From Occultella aeris (GTDB taxonomy: Bacteria; Actinomycetota; Actinomycetes; Actinomycetales; Beutenbergiaceae), in assembly GCF_902703175.1 (NCBI RefSeq), contig NZ_CACRYJ010000004.1, positions 124,001-188,000 on the forward strand: a DNA stretch of 64,000 nt. The letters are read 5' to 3'. This document shows, in pieces, positions 1 to 8,025 of this stretch (positions are counted from its first letter, which is position 1; every line of letters starts with the position of its first letter). The notes under the pieces are model-generated. The model was not told the DNA's origin, ran no database searches, and saw nothing but the letters and a program-made list of their open reading frames with translations. A program made the position numbers and the translations under genes.

Positions 1-1258
1 ACAGGTCCTGGAGCAGGAACGCGTCGATCTCCGCCGCGTGCTCGAGCGCGGCATCGACGAGCGGGTTCGCACCCCGCTGATAGGCGCCGACGTCGAGCAG
101 GTCCCGTGCGGCCGCGCGGGCGGCTAGCACCCGGCGCAGGCTGGTGGCATCGGCACGCTGCTGGGTCGTCGTCACCCGGTTCGCGAGCCGGCTGATCGAG
201 CCGAGCGGATCCACCGACGGAAAGTGCCCGGCGACGGCAAGCTTGCGGTCGAGCACGACGTGCCCGTCCAGGATGGACCTGGCCGAGTCGGCGATCGGCT
301 CGTTGTGGTCGTCACCGTCGACCAGCACCGTGTAGATACCCGTCACCGACCCCTGCGCGGCGGTGCCCGCGCGCTCCAGGAGCTCGGCCAGCAACGAGAA
401 GGTCGACGGCGGGTAGCCGCGGGTGGCCGGTGGCTCGCCGACGGACAGCCCGATCTCCCGCTGCGCCATGGCGACACGGGTCAGGGAGTCCATCATCAGC
501 ATCACGTGCGCGCCGGTGTCCCGGAACGACTCGGCGATCCGGGTCGCGACGAATGCGGCGCGCAGCCGTACCAGCGCGGGTTCGTCCGAGGTGGCCACCA
601 CCACCACGGAGCGGGCCAGTCCCTCCGGTCCGAGATCGTCCTCGAGGAACTCCCGGACCTCCCGGCCCCGTTCGCCCACGAGCGCGATCACGGACACCTC
701 GGCCTCGGTGCCGCGCGCGACCATGGACAGCAGCGACGACTTCCCGACGCCGGAACCGGCGAACAGACCCAGCCGCTGGCCCCGTCCGACGCTGGTCAGG
801 GTGTCCAGCACGCGGACCCCCAGGGTGAGCGGGTCCCTGACCCGAGCTCGGTCGAGCGGTGCAGGGGCCGGATTGGCGACCGGCACGTACCGTGCTCGCG
901 GCAGCGGTCCGCGGCCGTCGATCGGGCGGCCGAGTCCGTCCAGGACCCGCCCGAACAGGCCGGTGCCGGTGGGGACCAGGACCCCGGTCCCGCGGGCCCG
1001 CGCGGGGGCACCCGCGACCAGGCCGGTCATCCGCCCGAGTGGCATGCACCGCACCCCGGCGGAGGTGGCCGCGACCACCTCGGCGGGCACCGCCGTCGGG
1101 CCTTCGCCCACCGTGACCAGGTGACCGATCGGCACCTCGAGACCGGCGATCTCCAGGCCGAGGCCGACGGCACTGGTGACGATGCCCACCCGCTCCGGGC
1201 GCGCCGCGTGCAGAGCGCGGGTGAAGCGCGCGGGGTGCGGCCGCACGCCCGCGGTCAT
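1..1258 (-). CDS. fliI: Flagellum-specific export ATPase FliI (3' end beyond window)
   Basis: FliI is the F1-ATPase-like motor of the flagellar type III export apparatus. It works at the cytoplasmic face with FliH to feed substrates to the export gate. About 419 codons are visible and the frame is still open at base 1, so roughly the last 15-25 residues are missing. The Walker A motif GLFAGSGVGKSS lies near residues 164-175, a Walker B-like VMLMMDSLTR near 252-261, and the family stretch GYPPSTFSLL near 281-290. The ATG overlaps the fliH stop (ATGA), which indicates translational coupling at the end of the flgB-to-fliI operon. The family assignment is firm because the P-loop and the PPSTF region are typical of FliI rather than of AtpD or Rho. 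Confidence 0.96.
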   Translation of the reverse strand, partial: MTAGVRPHPARFTRALHAARPERVGIVTSAVGLGLEIAGLEVPIGHLVTVGEGPTAVPAEVVAATSAGVRCMPLGRMTGLVAGAPARARGTGVLVPTGTGLFGRVLDGLGRPIDGRGPLPRARYVPVANPAPAPLDRARVRDPLTLGVRVLDTLTSVGRGQRLGLFAGSGVGKSSLLSMVARGTEAEVSVIALVGERGREVREFLEDDLGPEGLARSVVVVATSDEPALVRLRAAFVATRIAESFRDTGAHVMLMMDSLTRVAMAQREIGLSVGEPPATRGYPPSTFSLLAELLERAGTAAQGSVTGIYTVLVDGDDHNEPIADSARSILDGHVVLDRKLAVAGHFPSVDPLGSISRLANRVTTTQQRADATSLRRVLAARAAARDLLDVGAYQRGANPLVDAALEHAAEIDAFLLQDL

Positions 1259-1869
1259 GACGGATCCTCCGTGAGCGCGGCCCGGGCGCGCCCTAGGGCC
1301 GCGCCGATGCCGGCGTCGAGGAACCCGTCGTCGAGGTCGACCATCGCGTCGCCGCGGGCGAGGGCAGGGTCGCCGACGAGCTCGGCCGGCACCACGGTCC
1401 CGGCGAGGGCCGCGACGTCGTCGGGATTCATCCGGACCGTTCGCTGCGGCTCGTGCCGCACCCCGGCCAGGGCCCTGGCCAGTGCGGCGCGGGCGCTCGT
1501 GTCGCCGTAGGCAAGTTCCATGCCCAGGACGGCCTCGGCGAGGTCGACGGCGGCGGCCGCCAGCTGGTCCTGGGCCTCGAGCAGGGTGGTGGTCTCCCGG
1601 GCATCCAGGCGTGCCGCAGCGGCGCTCAGTGCCGCCACGGCGGTCGCGATGCTCGCGCTCCGTACGGCGTCGCGCCGCTCGTGGTCGGCCTCGAGGTCGG
1701 CGAGCCGCTCGGCGAGCGTGGCGCGGGCGGCGCGCAGGCCGGCGGCGTACCCGGCCGCGTGCCCGAGCCGATGCGCCCGCTCCTGACCGAGCGGGTCCGG
1801 GCCCGGTCCGGTGCTCGGGAACACCGCCGGCGCGAACGCCGTCATCGCCGCGTGGGTGTCAGTCGACAT
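1255..1869 (-). CDS. fliH: Flagellar assembly protein FliH
   Basis: This 204-residue protein is predicted to be the FliH stator-like partner that tethers and regulates FliI at the export gate. The frame opens further upstream, but ATG 1869 is preceded by GGAGGA at good spacing and makes an 11-bp overlap with the fliG end, so I chose it. The sequence has an Ala/Arg/Glu-rich helical middle (about residues 45-110), as FliH/V-ATPase E-type proteins do, and a moderately conserved C-terminal domain. FliH is poorly conserved in sequence. The call rests mostly on position between fliG and fliI, on length, and on the helical N-terminal half. Confidence 0.85.
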   Translation of the reverse strand: MSTDTHAAMTAFAPAVFPSTGPGPDPLGQERAHRLGHAAGYAAGLRAARATLAERLADLEADHERRDAVRSASIATAVAALSAAAARLDARETTTLLEAQDQLAAAAVDLAEAVLGMELAYGDTSARAALARALAGVRHEPQRTVRMNPDDVAALAGTVVPAELVGDPALARGDAMVDLDDGFLDAGIGAALGRARAALTEDPS

Positions 1870-2878
1870 AACGGTCCTCCGAGCCGCGCACGACCACCAG
1901 GTCGCCGCTCGCCTCGAGGCGCCGCATCGCCAGCACCACCTCGGTCCGGGCGTCCTCGACCTGCGCGGCACGCAGGCGCACGGGGCGGCCGGTCTCCTCC
2001 TCGAGGATCTCCCGATTGCGGGCTGAGATGTTGGCGGTGACCTTCTCCGTGATCGCCGGCGTCGCACCCCGGAGCGCGATCGCGAGGGTGGCCGGGTCGA
2101 TCCCGCGCAGCACCTGCTGCATGTCGAGGTCCTCCACGTGCACCACGTCCGCGAACGTCAGCAGCTGGGACCGGACCTCCTCGGCGAGCTCCGGATCGAG
2201 CCGGTCGAGTCCTTCGAGCACGGCCGTCTCGGTGCGCTTGTCGGTTCTGTTGATGATCTCCACGAGCGGCGCCACGCCGCCCACGGAGTCCGCAGCCTCA
2301 CGGGACGCGACCGCGGCACCGGCGCGCTGCTTGAGGGTCTCGGCGATGATCGAGACCGCCTCGGGGGACGGGGGTGCCATCGTGGCGATGCGGCGGGCCA
2401 GCTGGGGTCGCAACGGGTCGGGAAGCGCGGCGAGCGCGCTGGAGGCACGCTCGGGGCGCAGGTGCGCGAGCACCAGTGCGACGGTCTGCGGGTGCTCGCC
2501 GTCGAGCAGCTGGAGCAGGTGCGGGTCCTCGATCGTCTCCAGGAACTCGAACTGCTGGCCAGCCATCGTCGACTCGACCCGGGTCATCACCCCGGCCGCG
2601 CGCTCGGAACCGAACGAGGCTTCGAGCAGCCCCGTCGCGACGTCCTTGCCGCCACGTGAGCGGAACCGGCCGGCGATCGTGGAGTCGTGCACCTCCGAGA
2701 TGACCGAATCGGCCAGCGCCGGATCCACCCGGCGCAGCCGGACGATCTCCGCGGTGATCTCCTCCGCCTCGGACTCGGAGAACTGCTGCATCACCCTGGC
2801 CGCGCGCTCGGTGTCCAGCTGCATGAGCAGCAGAGCCGCCTTCTGCACGCCCGTCAACGGCGCGTCCGTGACGCTCAT
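1859..2878 (-). CDS. fliG: Flagellar motor switch protein FliG
   Basis: FliG forms the rotor ring that contacts the stator and couples ion flow to rotation. The 339-residue product starts with the family's N-terminal signature (TGVQKAALLLMQL) and contains the EHPQTVALVLAHL-type middle-domain motif. The C-terminal region FADVVHVEDLDMQQVLRGID is the charged torque-generating domain. Length matches the family (about 330-340). Its ATG overlaps the fliF stop by four bases, and its 3' end overlaps fliH, so the basal-body genes form a coupled operon. Nothing is missing. Confidence 0.97.
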   Translation of the reverse strand: MSVTDAPLTGVQKAALLLMQLDTERAARVMQQFSESEAEEITAEIVRLRRVDPALADSVISEVHDSTIAGRFRSRGGKDVATGLLEASFGSERAAGVMTRVESTMAGQQFEFLETIEDPHLLQLLDGEHPQTVALVLAHLRPERASSALAALPDPLRPQLARRIATMAPPSPEAVSIIAETLKQRAGAAVASREAADSVGGVAPLVEIINRTDKRTETAVLEGLDRLDPELAEEVRSQLLTFADVVHVEDLDMQQVLRGIDPATLAIALRGATPAITEKVTANISARNREILEEETGRPVRLRAAQVEDARTEVVLAMRRLEASGDLVVVRGSEDRYVD

Positions 2879-4467
2879 ACCGGGCGCCGTTCGTCCATCA
2901 GGTCGCGCAGTGCCTCGGCCATCCGCTCCGGATCGTGCTCGGCGATGGCGTCGAGCTCGGCCCGCTTGCGCACGAGGTCCTCGGGTCCGTTGTCGAGGAA
3001 CGGTGGCGGCGGCAGCTCGAACCGCGGCTCCGGGTCGGTCAGCAGCGCCGTTGGTGCGATCTCGTCCTCGATCGGCTCGATCGTGGCCGGACCGAGCTCG
3101 ATCGGCTCCCGGTCCTGGCGTCGGTTGCGGCGGGCGTAGATCACGAGCGCGATGATCACGGCGGCCAGGACTCCCGCGATGATCATCCCGGTGCGGGTGA
3201 GGTCCGCGCGCTGTTGCGCACCCTCGGCGGCAGCCGCCGCGGCGAGCGCGTCCTGTGCCTCCTGTGCCGACGAGGTGTCGAACTGGACCGGGGTGACGGT
3301 GACCTCGTCGCCGCGCTCGGCGTCGACGCCCGCGGCGGTGGCCACCAACGCGGAGAGCTCGGCCATGTTCACCGGCGCCGCGGCCGCCGTGTCCACGGCC
3401 ACGGACACGGACTGGCGGATCAGGGTTCCGGCCGGGATGGTGGTCGTCTGTGTGACGGAGTTGAGCGCGTTGTCGCGCACCTCGGACTCCGAGTTGTAGT
3501 CCCCACCGCCGGCCTCGGTATCGGGGACGGCGATGTTGTCCGGTCCGAGGACTCCGGCGCCGGTCCCCGCGGACCCGGTGTAGTTCTCCGTGGTACTTGA
3601 GGTCGAATGTGCGGGCGTCCCCTCCGGGGCGGTGAAGCTCTCCTCGAGCCGCTCGGCCGATTCGGTGGAGACCTGCGCCGCCACCACCACCGTGGAGTTC
3701 CCGGCGCCGAGCACCTGGTCGAGCATGGCCTGGACCTGCGCGCGGACCCGCTCCTCGTGGTCGCTCGCCTGCTGGTCCGGGGTACCGGTGGCACCCTGCC
3801 CGACGGCGGAGAGCACCCGTCCGGTCGCGTCGATCACGGCGACATCCGTGGGAGACATCCCGTCGATGGACGCCGAGGTGAGGTGCACGATGGCCTGCAC
3901 CTGGTCGGAGTTGAGCGAGACACCCTCCTCGGTCTCGATGAACACGGACGCGGTCGGGTTCGCGGTCTGGGAGACGAACACCGTCTCCTCCGGGATGGCG
4001 AGCCGCACCGAGGCGGTCCGGACCCCCGACATGGCACCGATGGTCGCGGCAAGCTCACCTTCGATGGCGCGCTGGTAGGTGACCTCCTGCTGGAACTCGC
4101 TGGTTGTCACGCCCATGTCGTCGAGCAGGGAGTAGCCGCCGGTGGACGAGCTCGGCAGCCCAGCGGCTGCGGCCTGCAGTCGCTGGTCGTACACCGCGTC
4201 TTCGGGGACGAGGACCGTGGAGCCGCCGTCGGCGAGCTGGTACTCGACGCCGTTCGTGCGCAACTGGTCCACGATCGTGTTCGCGTCGCCGGGGGACAGG
4301 CCGGAGAACAGCGGTGCGAAGGACGGGCGGGTGAGCCAGGAGGAGAGTGCGATCGTGCCGAGAACCAGCACGGCGATCCCGATCAGCGCCAGCGTGCGCT
4401 GAGCGAGGCTGAACGAGCGGACCGACTCGACGAGCCGGCCGAACCAGGACGTCAGGGTCGCCGCCAT
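2875..4467 (-). CDS. fliF: Flagellar MS-ring protein FliF
   Basis: FliF builds the membrane MS ring on which the motor switch and export gate assemble. The 530-residue product has an N-terminal membrane segment at about residues 26-45 and ring-building motifs just after it (FAPLFSGLSPGDANTIVDQL). There is a long Ser/Thr/Gly-rich periplasmic-type insert around 270-330 and a second membrane segment near 425-446 (MIIAGVLAAVIIALVIYARR). The cytoplasmic C-terminal tail ends in the charged FliG-binding peptide. The start overlaps the fliE stop by one base. Confidence 0.97.
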   Translation of the reverse strand: MAATLTSWFGRLVESVRSFSLAQRTLALIGIAVLVLGTIALSSWLTRPSFAPLFSGLSPGDANTIVDQLRTNGVEYQLADGGSTVLVPEDAVYDQRLQAAAAGLPSSSTGGYSLLDDMGVTTSEFQQEVTYQRAIEGELAATIGAMSGVRTASVRLAIPEETVFVSQTANPTASVFIETEEGVSLNSDQVQAIVHLTSASIDGMSPTDVAVIDATGRVLSAVGQGATGTPDQQASDHEERVRAQVQAMLDQVLGAGNSTVVVAAQVSTESAERLEESFTAPEGTPAHSTSSTTENYTGSAGTGAGVLGPDNIAVPDTEAGGGDYNSESEVRDNALNSVTQTTTIPAGTLIRQSVSVAVDTAAAAPVNMAELSALVATAAGVDAERGDEVTVTPVQFDTSSAQEAQDALAAAAAAEGAQQRADLTRTGMIIAGVLAAVIIALVIYARRNRRQDREPIELGPATIEPIEDEIAPTALLTDPEPRFELPPPPFLDNGPEDLVRKRAELDAIAEHDPERMAEALRDLMDERRPV

Positions 4468-4781
4468 CAGGCCTGCATCCTCATGATCTCGTTGAACGCG
4501 TCCACGCCCTTGTTCCGGATCGTGGCGACGAGTTCGAGGGTCACCTGGGCGCGAGTGGAGGCCAGGGTGGCCTGGTGGATGTCGGTGAGGTCACCGCTCA
4601 CCGCGCGGATGGCGAGTTCGTCCGAGGCGCCCTGCAGTGCCTGCAGGTCCTCGAGCGCGCCGGTCAGCGCCGTGCCGAACCCGTCCGGCCCGGTGGTCGG
4701 GGCGGCCCGGTCGGCGCCGGCGAGGCCGGCGGCCGTGGTCGGGAGCGCGGCGCCGAGCGCGCCGATGGCTTCGATGGGCAT
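4467..4781 (-). CDS. fliE: Flagellar hook-basal body junction protein FliE
   Basis: FliE is the adaptor between the MS ring and the proximal rod, and an export substrate. The 104-residue frame carries the C-terminal family block (DIHQATLASTRAQVTLELVATIRNK split over residues 67-91, then AFNEIMRMQ), which is diagnostic. ATG 4781 overlaps the flgC stop as TGATG. A longer open frame continues upstream but runs antiparallel in content to flgB/flgC and has no FliE similarity, so the short start is preferred. The length is typical (100-110). Confidence 0.94.
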   Translation of the reverse strand: MPIEAIGALGAALPTTAAGLAGADRAAPTTGPDGFGTALTGALEDLQALQGASDELAIRAVSGDLTDIHQATLASTRAQVTLELVATIRNKGVDAFNEIMRMQA

Positions 4782-5170
4782 CAGTTTCGTCCGATCTGGA
4801 GGGCTGCCGTGTAGGTGTCCTTGGCCCGGTCGACGACGGCGGCCGAGGCCTGGTAGCCGCGCTGGGCGAGGATGAGCTGCGACATCTGGGCGGCCATGTC
4901 GATGTCCGGGTAGCGCACGTAGCCGTCGGCGTCGGCGAGCGGGTGGTCCGGCTCGTGGACGAGCCTGCCCTCGGCGTCCCCGTACGCCGCGCCCTGCACG
5001 TACACGCCACCGTCCTCGCCTGCGGCGGCCAGGACGTACCGCGCGCGGAACGCCTCGCCGTCCGTGCCGGTCACCGTGTTGACGTTGGCGATGTTGTCGC
5101 TGATCGCGTCCAGCCACTTGCGGTGCACGGTCAGGCCGGTGCCGGCCACGCCGATGGCGTCGAAGGTCAT
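4781..5170 (-). CDS. flgC: Flagellar basal-body rod protein FlgC
   Basis: FlgC is a proximal rod subunit. The 129-residue protein has the rod-protein N-terminus with AISDNIANVNTVTG (residues about 22-35) and the C-terminal motif DMAAQMSQLILAQRGYQASA, which packs in the coiled-coil core of rod and hook proteins. It is slightly shorter than enteric FlgC (about 134). It is coupled to flgB (4-bp overlap) and to fliE (1-bp overlap). Confidence 0.95.
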   Translation of the reverse strand: MTFDAIGVAGTGLTVHRKWLDAISDNIANVNTVTGTDGEAFRARYVLAAAGEDGGVYVQGAAYGDAEGRLVHEPDHPLADADGYVRYPDIDMAAQMSQLILAQRGYQASAAVVDRAKDTYTAALQIGRN

Positions 5171-5523
5171 GAGCTCGTCCGCATCGCCGTGCGCAGGCCG
5201 GTGAACGGGCCCTCGGCCGCGCGCGCCGCGAACTGGAACCGCAGCACGGTGTCGACGTTGGAGAGCGTCTCGGTGTCGAGGTTGACGTTGTTGCCGTCGA
5301 GTCGGGTGGGCTCGAGGGAGCGTTGCTCGGTCGCCTCGGCGCGCCCGTCACCCGAGGCCACGGACCGGGTGATGGCGTCCTCGAAGGCGACCCGGCGGGC
5401 AGTGTAGTTCGGGGTGTTCACGTTCGCGATGTTCGAGGCGATGGCCCGCTGTCGCGCGGACAGGCCATCCAGGGCGCTCGAGATCGCGAGGGCGGTCACG
5501 GATTCCAGCACGAGGACACTCAC
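5167..5523 (-). CDS. flgB: Flagellar basal-body rod protein FlgB
   Basis: FlgB is the first proximal rod subunit and heads the basal-body operon. Residues about 18-40 (ALDGLSARQRAIASNIANVN, then TPNYTARRV) are the classical rod signature. GTG 5523 is the first possible start because an in-frame TAA lies directly before it. No strong Shine-Dalgarno sequence is visible, so a slightly internal GTG at codon 5 cannot be excluded. The 118-residue length is a little short for FlgB (about 130). Upstream lie a dyad and the flagellar 13-bp element. Confidence 0.94.
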   Translation of the reverse strand: MSVLVLESVTALAISSALDGLSARQRAIASNIANVNTPNYTARRVAFEDAITRSVASGDGRAEATEQRSLEPTRLDGNNVNLDTETLSNVDTVLRFQFAARAAEGPFTGLRTAMRTSS

Positions 5524-5561
5524 TTAGCGTCGAGACTGTGGGTGGCCGATCCGTGGCCGGA

Positions 5562-5586
5562 GGAGTGAGCGATCCGTGCTCACTCC
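5562..5586. promoter_or_regulatory. Perfect 9-bp inverted repeat in the flgB leader
   Basis: GGAGTGAGC at 5562-5570 and GCTCACTCC at 5578-5586 are perfect inverted arms around a 7-base spacer. The dyad lies 40-60 bp upstream of the flgB GTG, on the promoter-proximal side of the operon. It has no T-run on either strand. It could be a regulator-binding site or a leader-RNA hairpin. The sequence alone does not decide between these. Confidence 0.55.
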
Positions 5587-5634
5587 CTCCTCTCGGCAGC
5601 GGGGTGCCGCCGGTAAGCGGTTCTGGACATCCAC

Positions 5635-5647
5635 TGTATAGACGTTG
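5635..5647 (-). promoter_or_regulatory. Flagellar shared element CAACGTCTATACA (copy 1, upstream of flgB)
   Basis: Read toward flgB on the minus strand, this AT-richer 13-mer lies about 112 bp before the start codon. It is identical to the 13-mer at 9865-9877 before the sigma-factor gene, and its 10-bp core recurs at 10116-10125. TATACA could act as a -10 hexamer, but no -35 match stands 17 bp upstream, so an activator-binding role is equally likely. Confidence 0.5.
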
Positions 5648-5665
5648 CCAAGGAAGTGCGGCCCG

Positions 5666-5688
5666 CTCTACGGCATCATCGCCGAGAG
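5666..5688 (-). terminator. Likely terminator of the fliD-fliS unit
   Basis: Arms CTCT(A)CGGC and GCCGAGAG pair over 8 bp with a one-base bulge around the 6-base loop ATCATC. The hairpin follows the stop of the 100-codon gene at 5706-6008 on the minus strand by about 20 bases. This fits rho-independent termination before the flgB promoter region. There is no U-tract, as is common in high-GC actinobacteria. Confidence 0.45.
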
Positions 5689-5705
5689 GCGTCTTGACAG
5701 ACCGG

Positions 5706-6008
5706 TCAGGCTGTGACGTCGAGGTAGACCGGACGGGCCGATCGCGCCGCCGGCACGGCGGCGAGGGCGGAGTCGTGGCGTCGGGCCCGCGTCATCGATG
5801 ACCGCAGGGTGGCCGTGGCCTCACGCTGCGCCGTGAGCACCTCGCGGGCGCGTCCGGCCAGCTCGGCCGGCAGCGGCCCGAGGCCTGACGGCGGAACCCA
5901 GGTGCCGCCGTCGGGCTGGAAGCCGCTGCCGGCCACGCCACCCGGCGAACCGGTCTCGCGACGGGTCTCCTGCTCCAACTCGTCCAGAACCTCGGCCCAG
6001 GTGGCCAT
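5706..6008 (-). CDS. Small flagellar-operon protein of unknown function (FliT position)
   Basis: This 100-residue protein is encoded directly after fliS, with start and stop sharing one base (TGATG). ATG 6008 gives MATWAEVLDELEQ. The N-terminal half is acidic and helical, the middle has a Gly/Pro-rich turn (about residues 23-45), and the C-terminal half is a basic Ala/Arg helix. I do not recognise a named family. In other bacteria the slot after fliS often holds fliT, a small helical export chaperone, so a chaperone-like role is a reasonable inference from context only. It is transcribed with fliD and fliS. Confidence 0.7.
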   Translation of the reverse strand: MATWAEVLDELEQETRRETGSPGGVAGSGFQPDGGTWVPPSGLGPLPAELAGRAREVLTAQREATATLRSSMTRARRHDSALAAVPAARSARPVYLDVTA

Positions 6009-6427
6009 CAGGCGACTCCGAGCGAGCCGTTCGGCGCTGCGCTGCGAGTCGCCGGCAGGGCGGCGGCGGCGTCGTGCCAGGCCTGCCGGATGGGCTCGAG
6101 GAGCTCGCACACGGAGGCCGTGAGTTCGGCGTCCCTGGTGGAGCTCGCCGTCAACAGGGTGGACAGCGCATACACGTAGATCGCGTGCAGCTGGGCTGCC
6201 CCGTCCCATGCGTCCACGTCGAGCGTGGTCATCAGCTCGGTGACGATGCTCTGGGCGTGCACGAGTTGCGTGGTCGCCTGGGACCACTCGCCGGCGCGCT
6301 GCGCGGTCTCGGCCCGGCTGAGGTCGAGCATGAGGCGGTCGTAGAGCATGGTGACGAGGCGGGCGGGCGATGCCGCCAGGACCTGGTCCGCGAGATAGGA
6401 CCGGCGGGCGGTGCTGAGGGTGGTCAT
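6008..6427 (-). CDS. fliS: Flagellin export chaperone FliS
   Basis: FliS binds flagellin in the cytosol, prevents premature polymerisation and delivers it to the export apparatus. The 139-residue product shows the family core: an early Tyr-containing helix (ARRSYLADQVLAASPARLV, residues about 7-25), then MLYDRLMLDL, and a C-terminal helical bundle ending in an Ala/Pro tail. ATG 6427 starts the conserved block with a short leader. It lies 56 bp downstream of fliD in the same direction. Confidence 0.92.
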   Translation of the reverse strand: MTTLSTARRSYLADQVLAASPARLVTMLYDRLMLDLSRAETAQRAGEWSQATTQLVHAQSIVTELMTTLDVDAWDGAAQLHAIYVYALSTLLTASSTRDAELTASVCELLEPIRQAWHDAAAALPATRSAAPNGSLGVA

Positions 6428-6483
6428 GGGTGCGGCGCGCCCCTGTCGGGGTGCTGCCTCCTCTCCGGGTGGGGTGTTCGGGT

Positions 6484-7878
6484 TCAGGACGAACTGGCGG
6501 ATGTGGCGAAGGAGGCGAGTTGCGCGGTCAGGTAGGACTGCTGCGACTGCAGCCGGGAGAGCGCGACCTCCATCGAGGTGTACGTGCGCTGCAGCGTCTC
6601 CCGCCGGGAGGCGAGCCGGCGGTCCCACTCCGCGATCTGGGTGCCGAAGTCGGCGACCTGGCTCTCCTGGCCGGAGATCCGCGCGCTGAGCAGGCCGTCC
6701 TTGGGTGCCGAGATGATCTCTCCCGCCTCGGCCACGCGCGCACCGATGGCGGCCAGGGTGCCGGTGACCAGGTCCGGGTCGGCGGCGAGTGCCTCACGGA
6801 ACCGTTCCTCGTCGAACTCGACCGTGCCGTCACGGGTGATGACCAGACCGATCTCGGACGGCGAGCGGCCGCCCACCGGTGCCGTTGCCGCGTTCAGCAG
6901 CCGCGCAGAGGCGTCCCGCACGGTCGACTCCCCGGCGAACAGCCCGCCGGTGACCACGGGCTGGCCGCTCGCGCCGGTGCTGCTGGTGACCCTGCTGCGG
7001 GTGGCGATCTCGCCGAAGATCGCGGCCAGTGCCGCCACGAGGTCCTTGGCGGAGGTGGTCTGCGCCTCGACGTCCGCGGAGACGGTGATGGTCACCGGCT
7101 CGGTGCTCGCCGCACCGACGGTCAGGTCGACGCCCGGCATCAGGTCGACGAACGTGTTCGTGGCCGAGGTGATCTGCTGCTCGGCGGCGGTGCCGGCCCA
7201 CAGCGTCACGACGGCGTCGGCTGCGGTGCGTACGTGGGCGGCGCCGGGCCGCTCGAACAGATTCTCTGCGGTGCCGGCGGTGACGGCGGCGGCGTCGCCG
7301 TCGAACACCTCGAAGGCACCGGTGGCGCCCGATTCGGTGGACGTGAACTGCAGTCGGAACCGGGTCTCGCCGGTGTCGGGGTCGGTCCCGGCGGGCACCT
7401 TCGTCGCCCTGACCCCGGCCTCGGAGGTGTTCACGGCTGCGGCGACGGCGTCCAGGTCCGTGCCCGCGGCGCTGATCTCGGTGAGGGTGCCATCGGCGGA
7501 CCGGACCGTGAGCACGGCGGGGTCCGCGGCCCAGCGGGTCATGGCGGCGGTCACCGAGGTCTGCGTCTGCGCGGTGGCGGAGACCACGAGGGTGAGGTCA
7601 CCGATGCCCGCGCCGTCCGCCGCGGTGGCCGTGACCGAGGGCTCGGTACTGGTGACCGTGCGCGGCTGCAGGCCGGTGCCCGAGGAGACGTCCTTGGCCC
7701 GGTCCGTGAGGGCTGCGATCTTCGTGTTCAGCGACTGCCAAGCGGTGATCAGGCTCTCGGCGGCCGTGCGCTTGTTCGCGAGGATGCGCTGCGGACCTGC
7801 CTCCGCCGAGATGAGGGCGTTGATCAGGCTGGTGGTGTCCAGGCCGCTGATGATGCCGTCGATGCCGAAGCCGGCCAT
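6484..7878 (-). CDS. fliD: Flagellar hook-associated protein 2 (filament cap) FliD
   Basis: FliD caps the growing filament and assists flagellin folding. The 464-residue product begins with the diagnostic GIDGIISGLDTTSLINALI, where the SGLDT motif marks the N-terminal domain. It has a variable middle rich in Thr/Ala/Val, and ends in the coiled-coil domain (QISGQESQVADFGTQIAEWD region) that forms the cap plate. The GGAG upstream of ATG 7878 supports the start. It lies downstream of flagellin, separated by two strong hairpins, and so is probably expressed from its own promoter or by limited readthrough. Confidence 0.96.
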   Translation of the reverse strand: MAGFGIDGIISGLDTTSLINALISAEAGPQRILANKRTAAESLITAWQSLNTKIAALTDRAKDVSSGTGLQPRTVTSTEPSVTATAADGAGIGDLTLVVSATAQTQTSVTAAMTRWAADPAVLTVRSADGTLTEISAAGTDLDAVAAAVNTSEAGVRATKVPAGTDPDTGETRFRLQFTSTESGATGAFEVFDGDAAAVTAGTAENLFERPGAAHVRTAADAVVTLWAGTAAEQQITSATNTFVDLMPGVDLTVGAASTEPVTITVSADVEAQTTSAKDLVAALAAIFGEIATRSRVTSSTGASGQPVVTGGLFAGESTVRDASARLLNAATAPVGGRSPSEIGLVITRDGTVEFDEERFREALAADPDLVTGTLAAIGARVAEAGEIISAPKDGLLSARISGQESQVADFGTQIAEWDRRLASRRETLQRTYTSMEVALSRLQSQQSYLTAQLASFATSASSS

Positions 7879-7910
7879 CGGTTGCTCCGATCGGTGGGGT
7901 GCCGATGCCT

Positions 7911-7943
7911 GGGGCGGGAGGGAGACGGGGTCCCTCCCGCCCC
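7911..7943. terminator. 13-bp perfect stem between fliC and fliD
   Basis: GGGGCGGGAGGGA (7911-7923) pairs perfectly with TCCCTCCCGCCCC (7931-7943) around a 7-base loop. It lies between flagellin and fliD on the minus strand, just upstream of the fliD start. It probably backs up the flagellin terminator at 7991-8019 and limits readthrough into fliD. Confidence 0.7.
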
Positions 7944-7990
7944 GGGCGTCGGGTGTTGCGGATACTGCAGGTTGCGGCGGTGCTCAGGTG

Positions 7991-8019
7991 GCCGGCCGGT
8001 GGGTTCACCACCGGCCGGC
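7991..8019 (-). terminator. Flagellin terminator hairpin
   Basis: GCCGGCCGGTGG (7991-8002) and CCACCGGCCGGC (8008-8019) form a perfect 12-bp stem with a 5-base loop, starting seven bases after the flagellin stop on the minus strand. There is no U-tract, as is usual for actinobacterial terminators. A strong stem directly after flagellin also fits mRNA stabilisation of a highly expressed gene. Confidence 0.75.
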
Positions 8020-8025
8020 ACCGGA

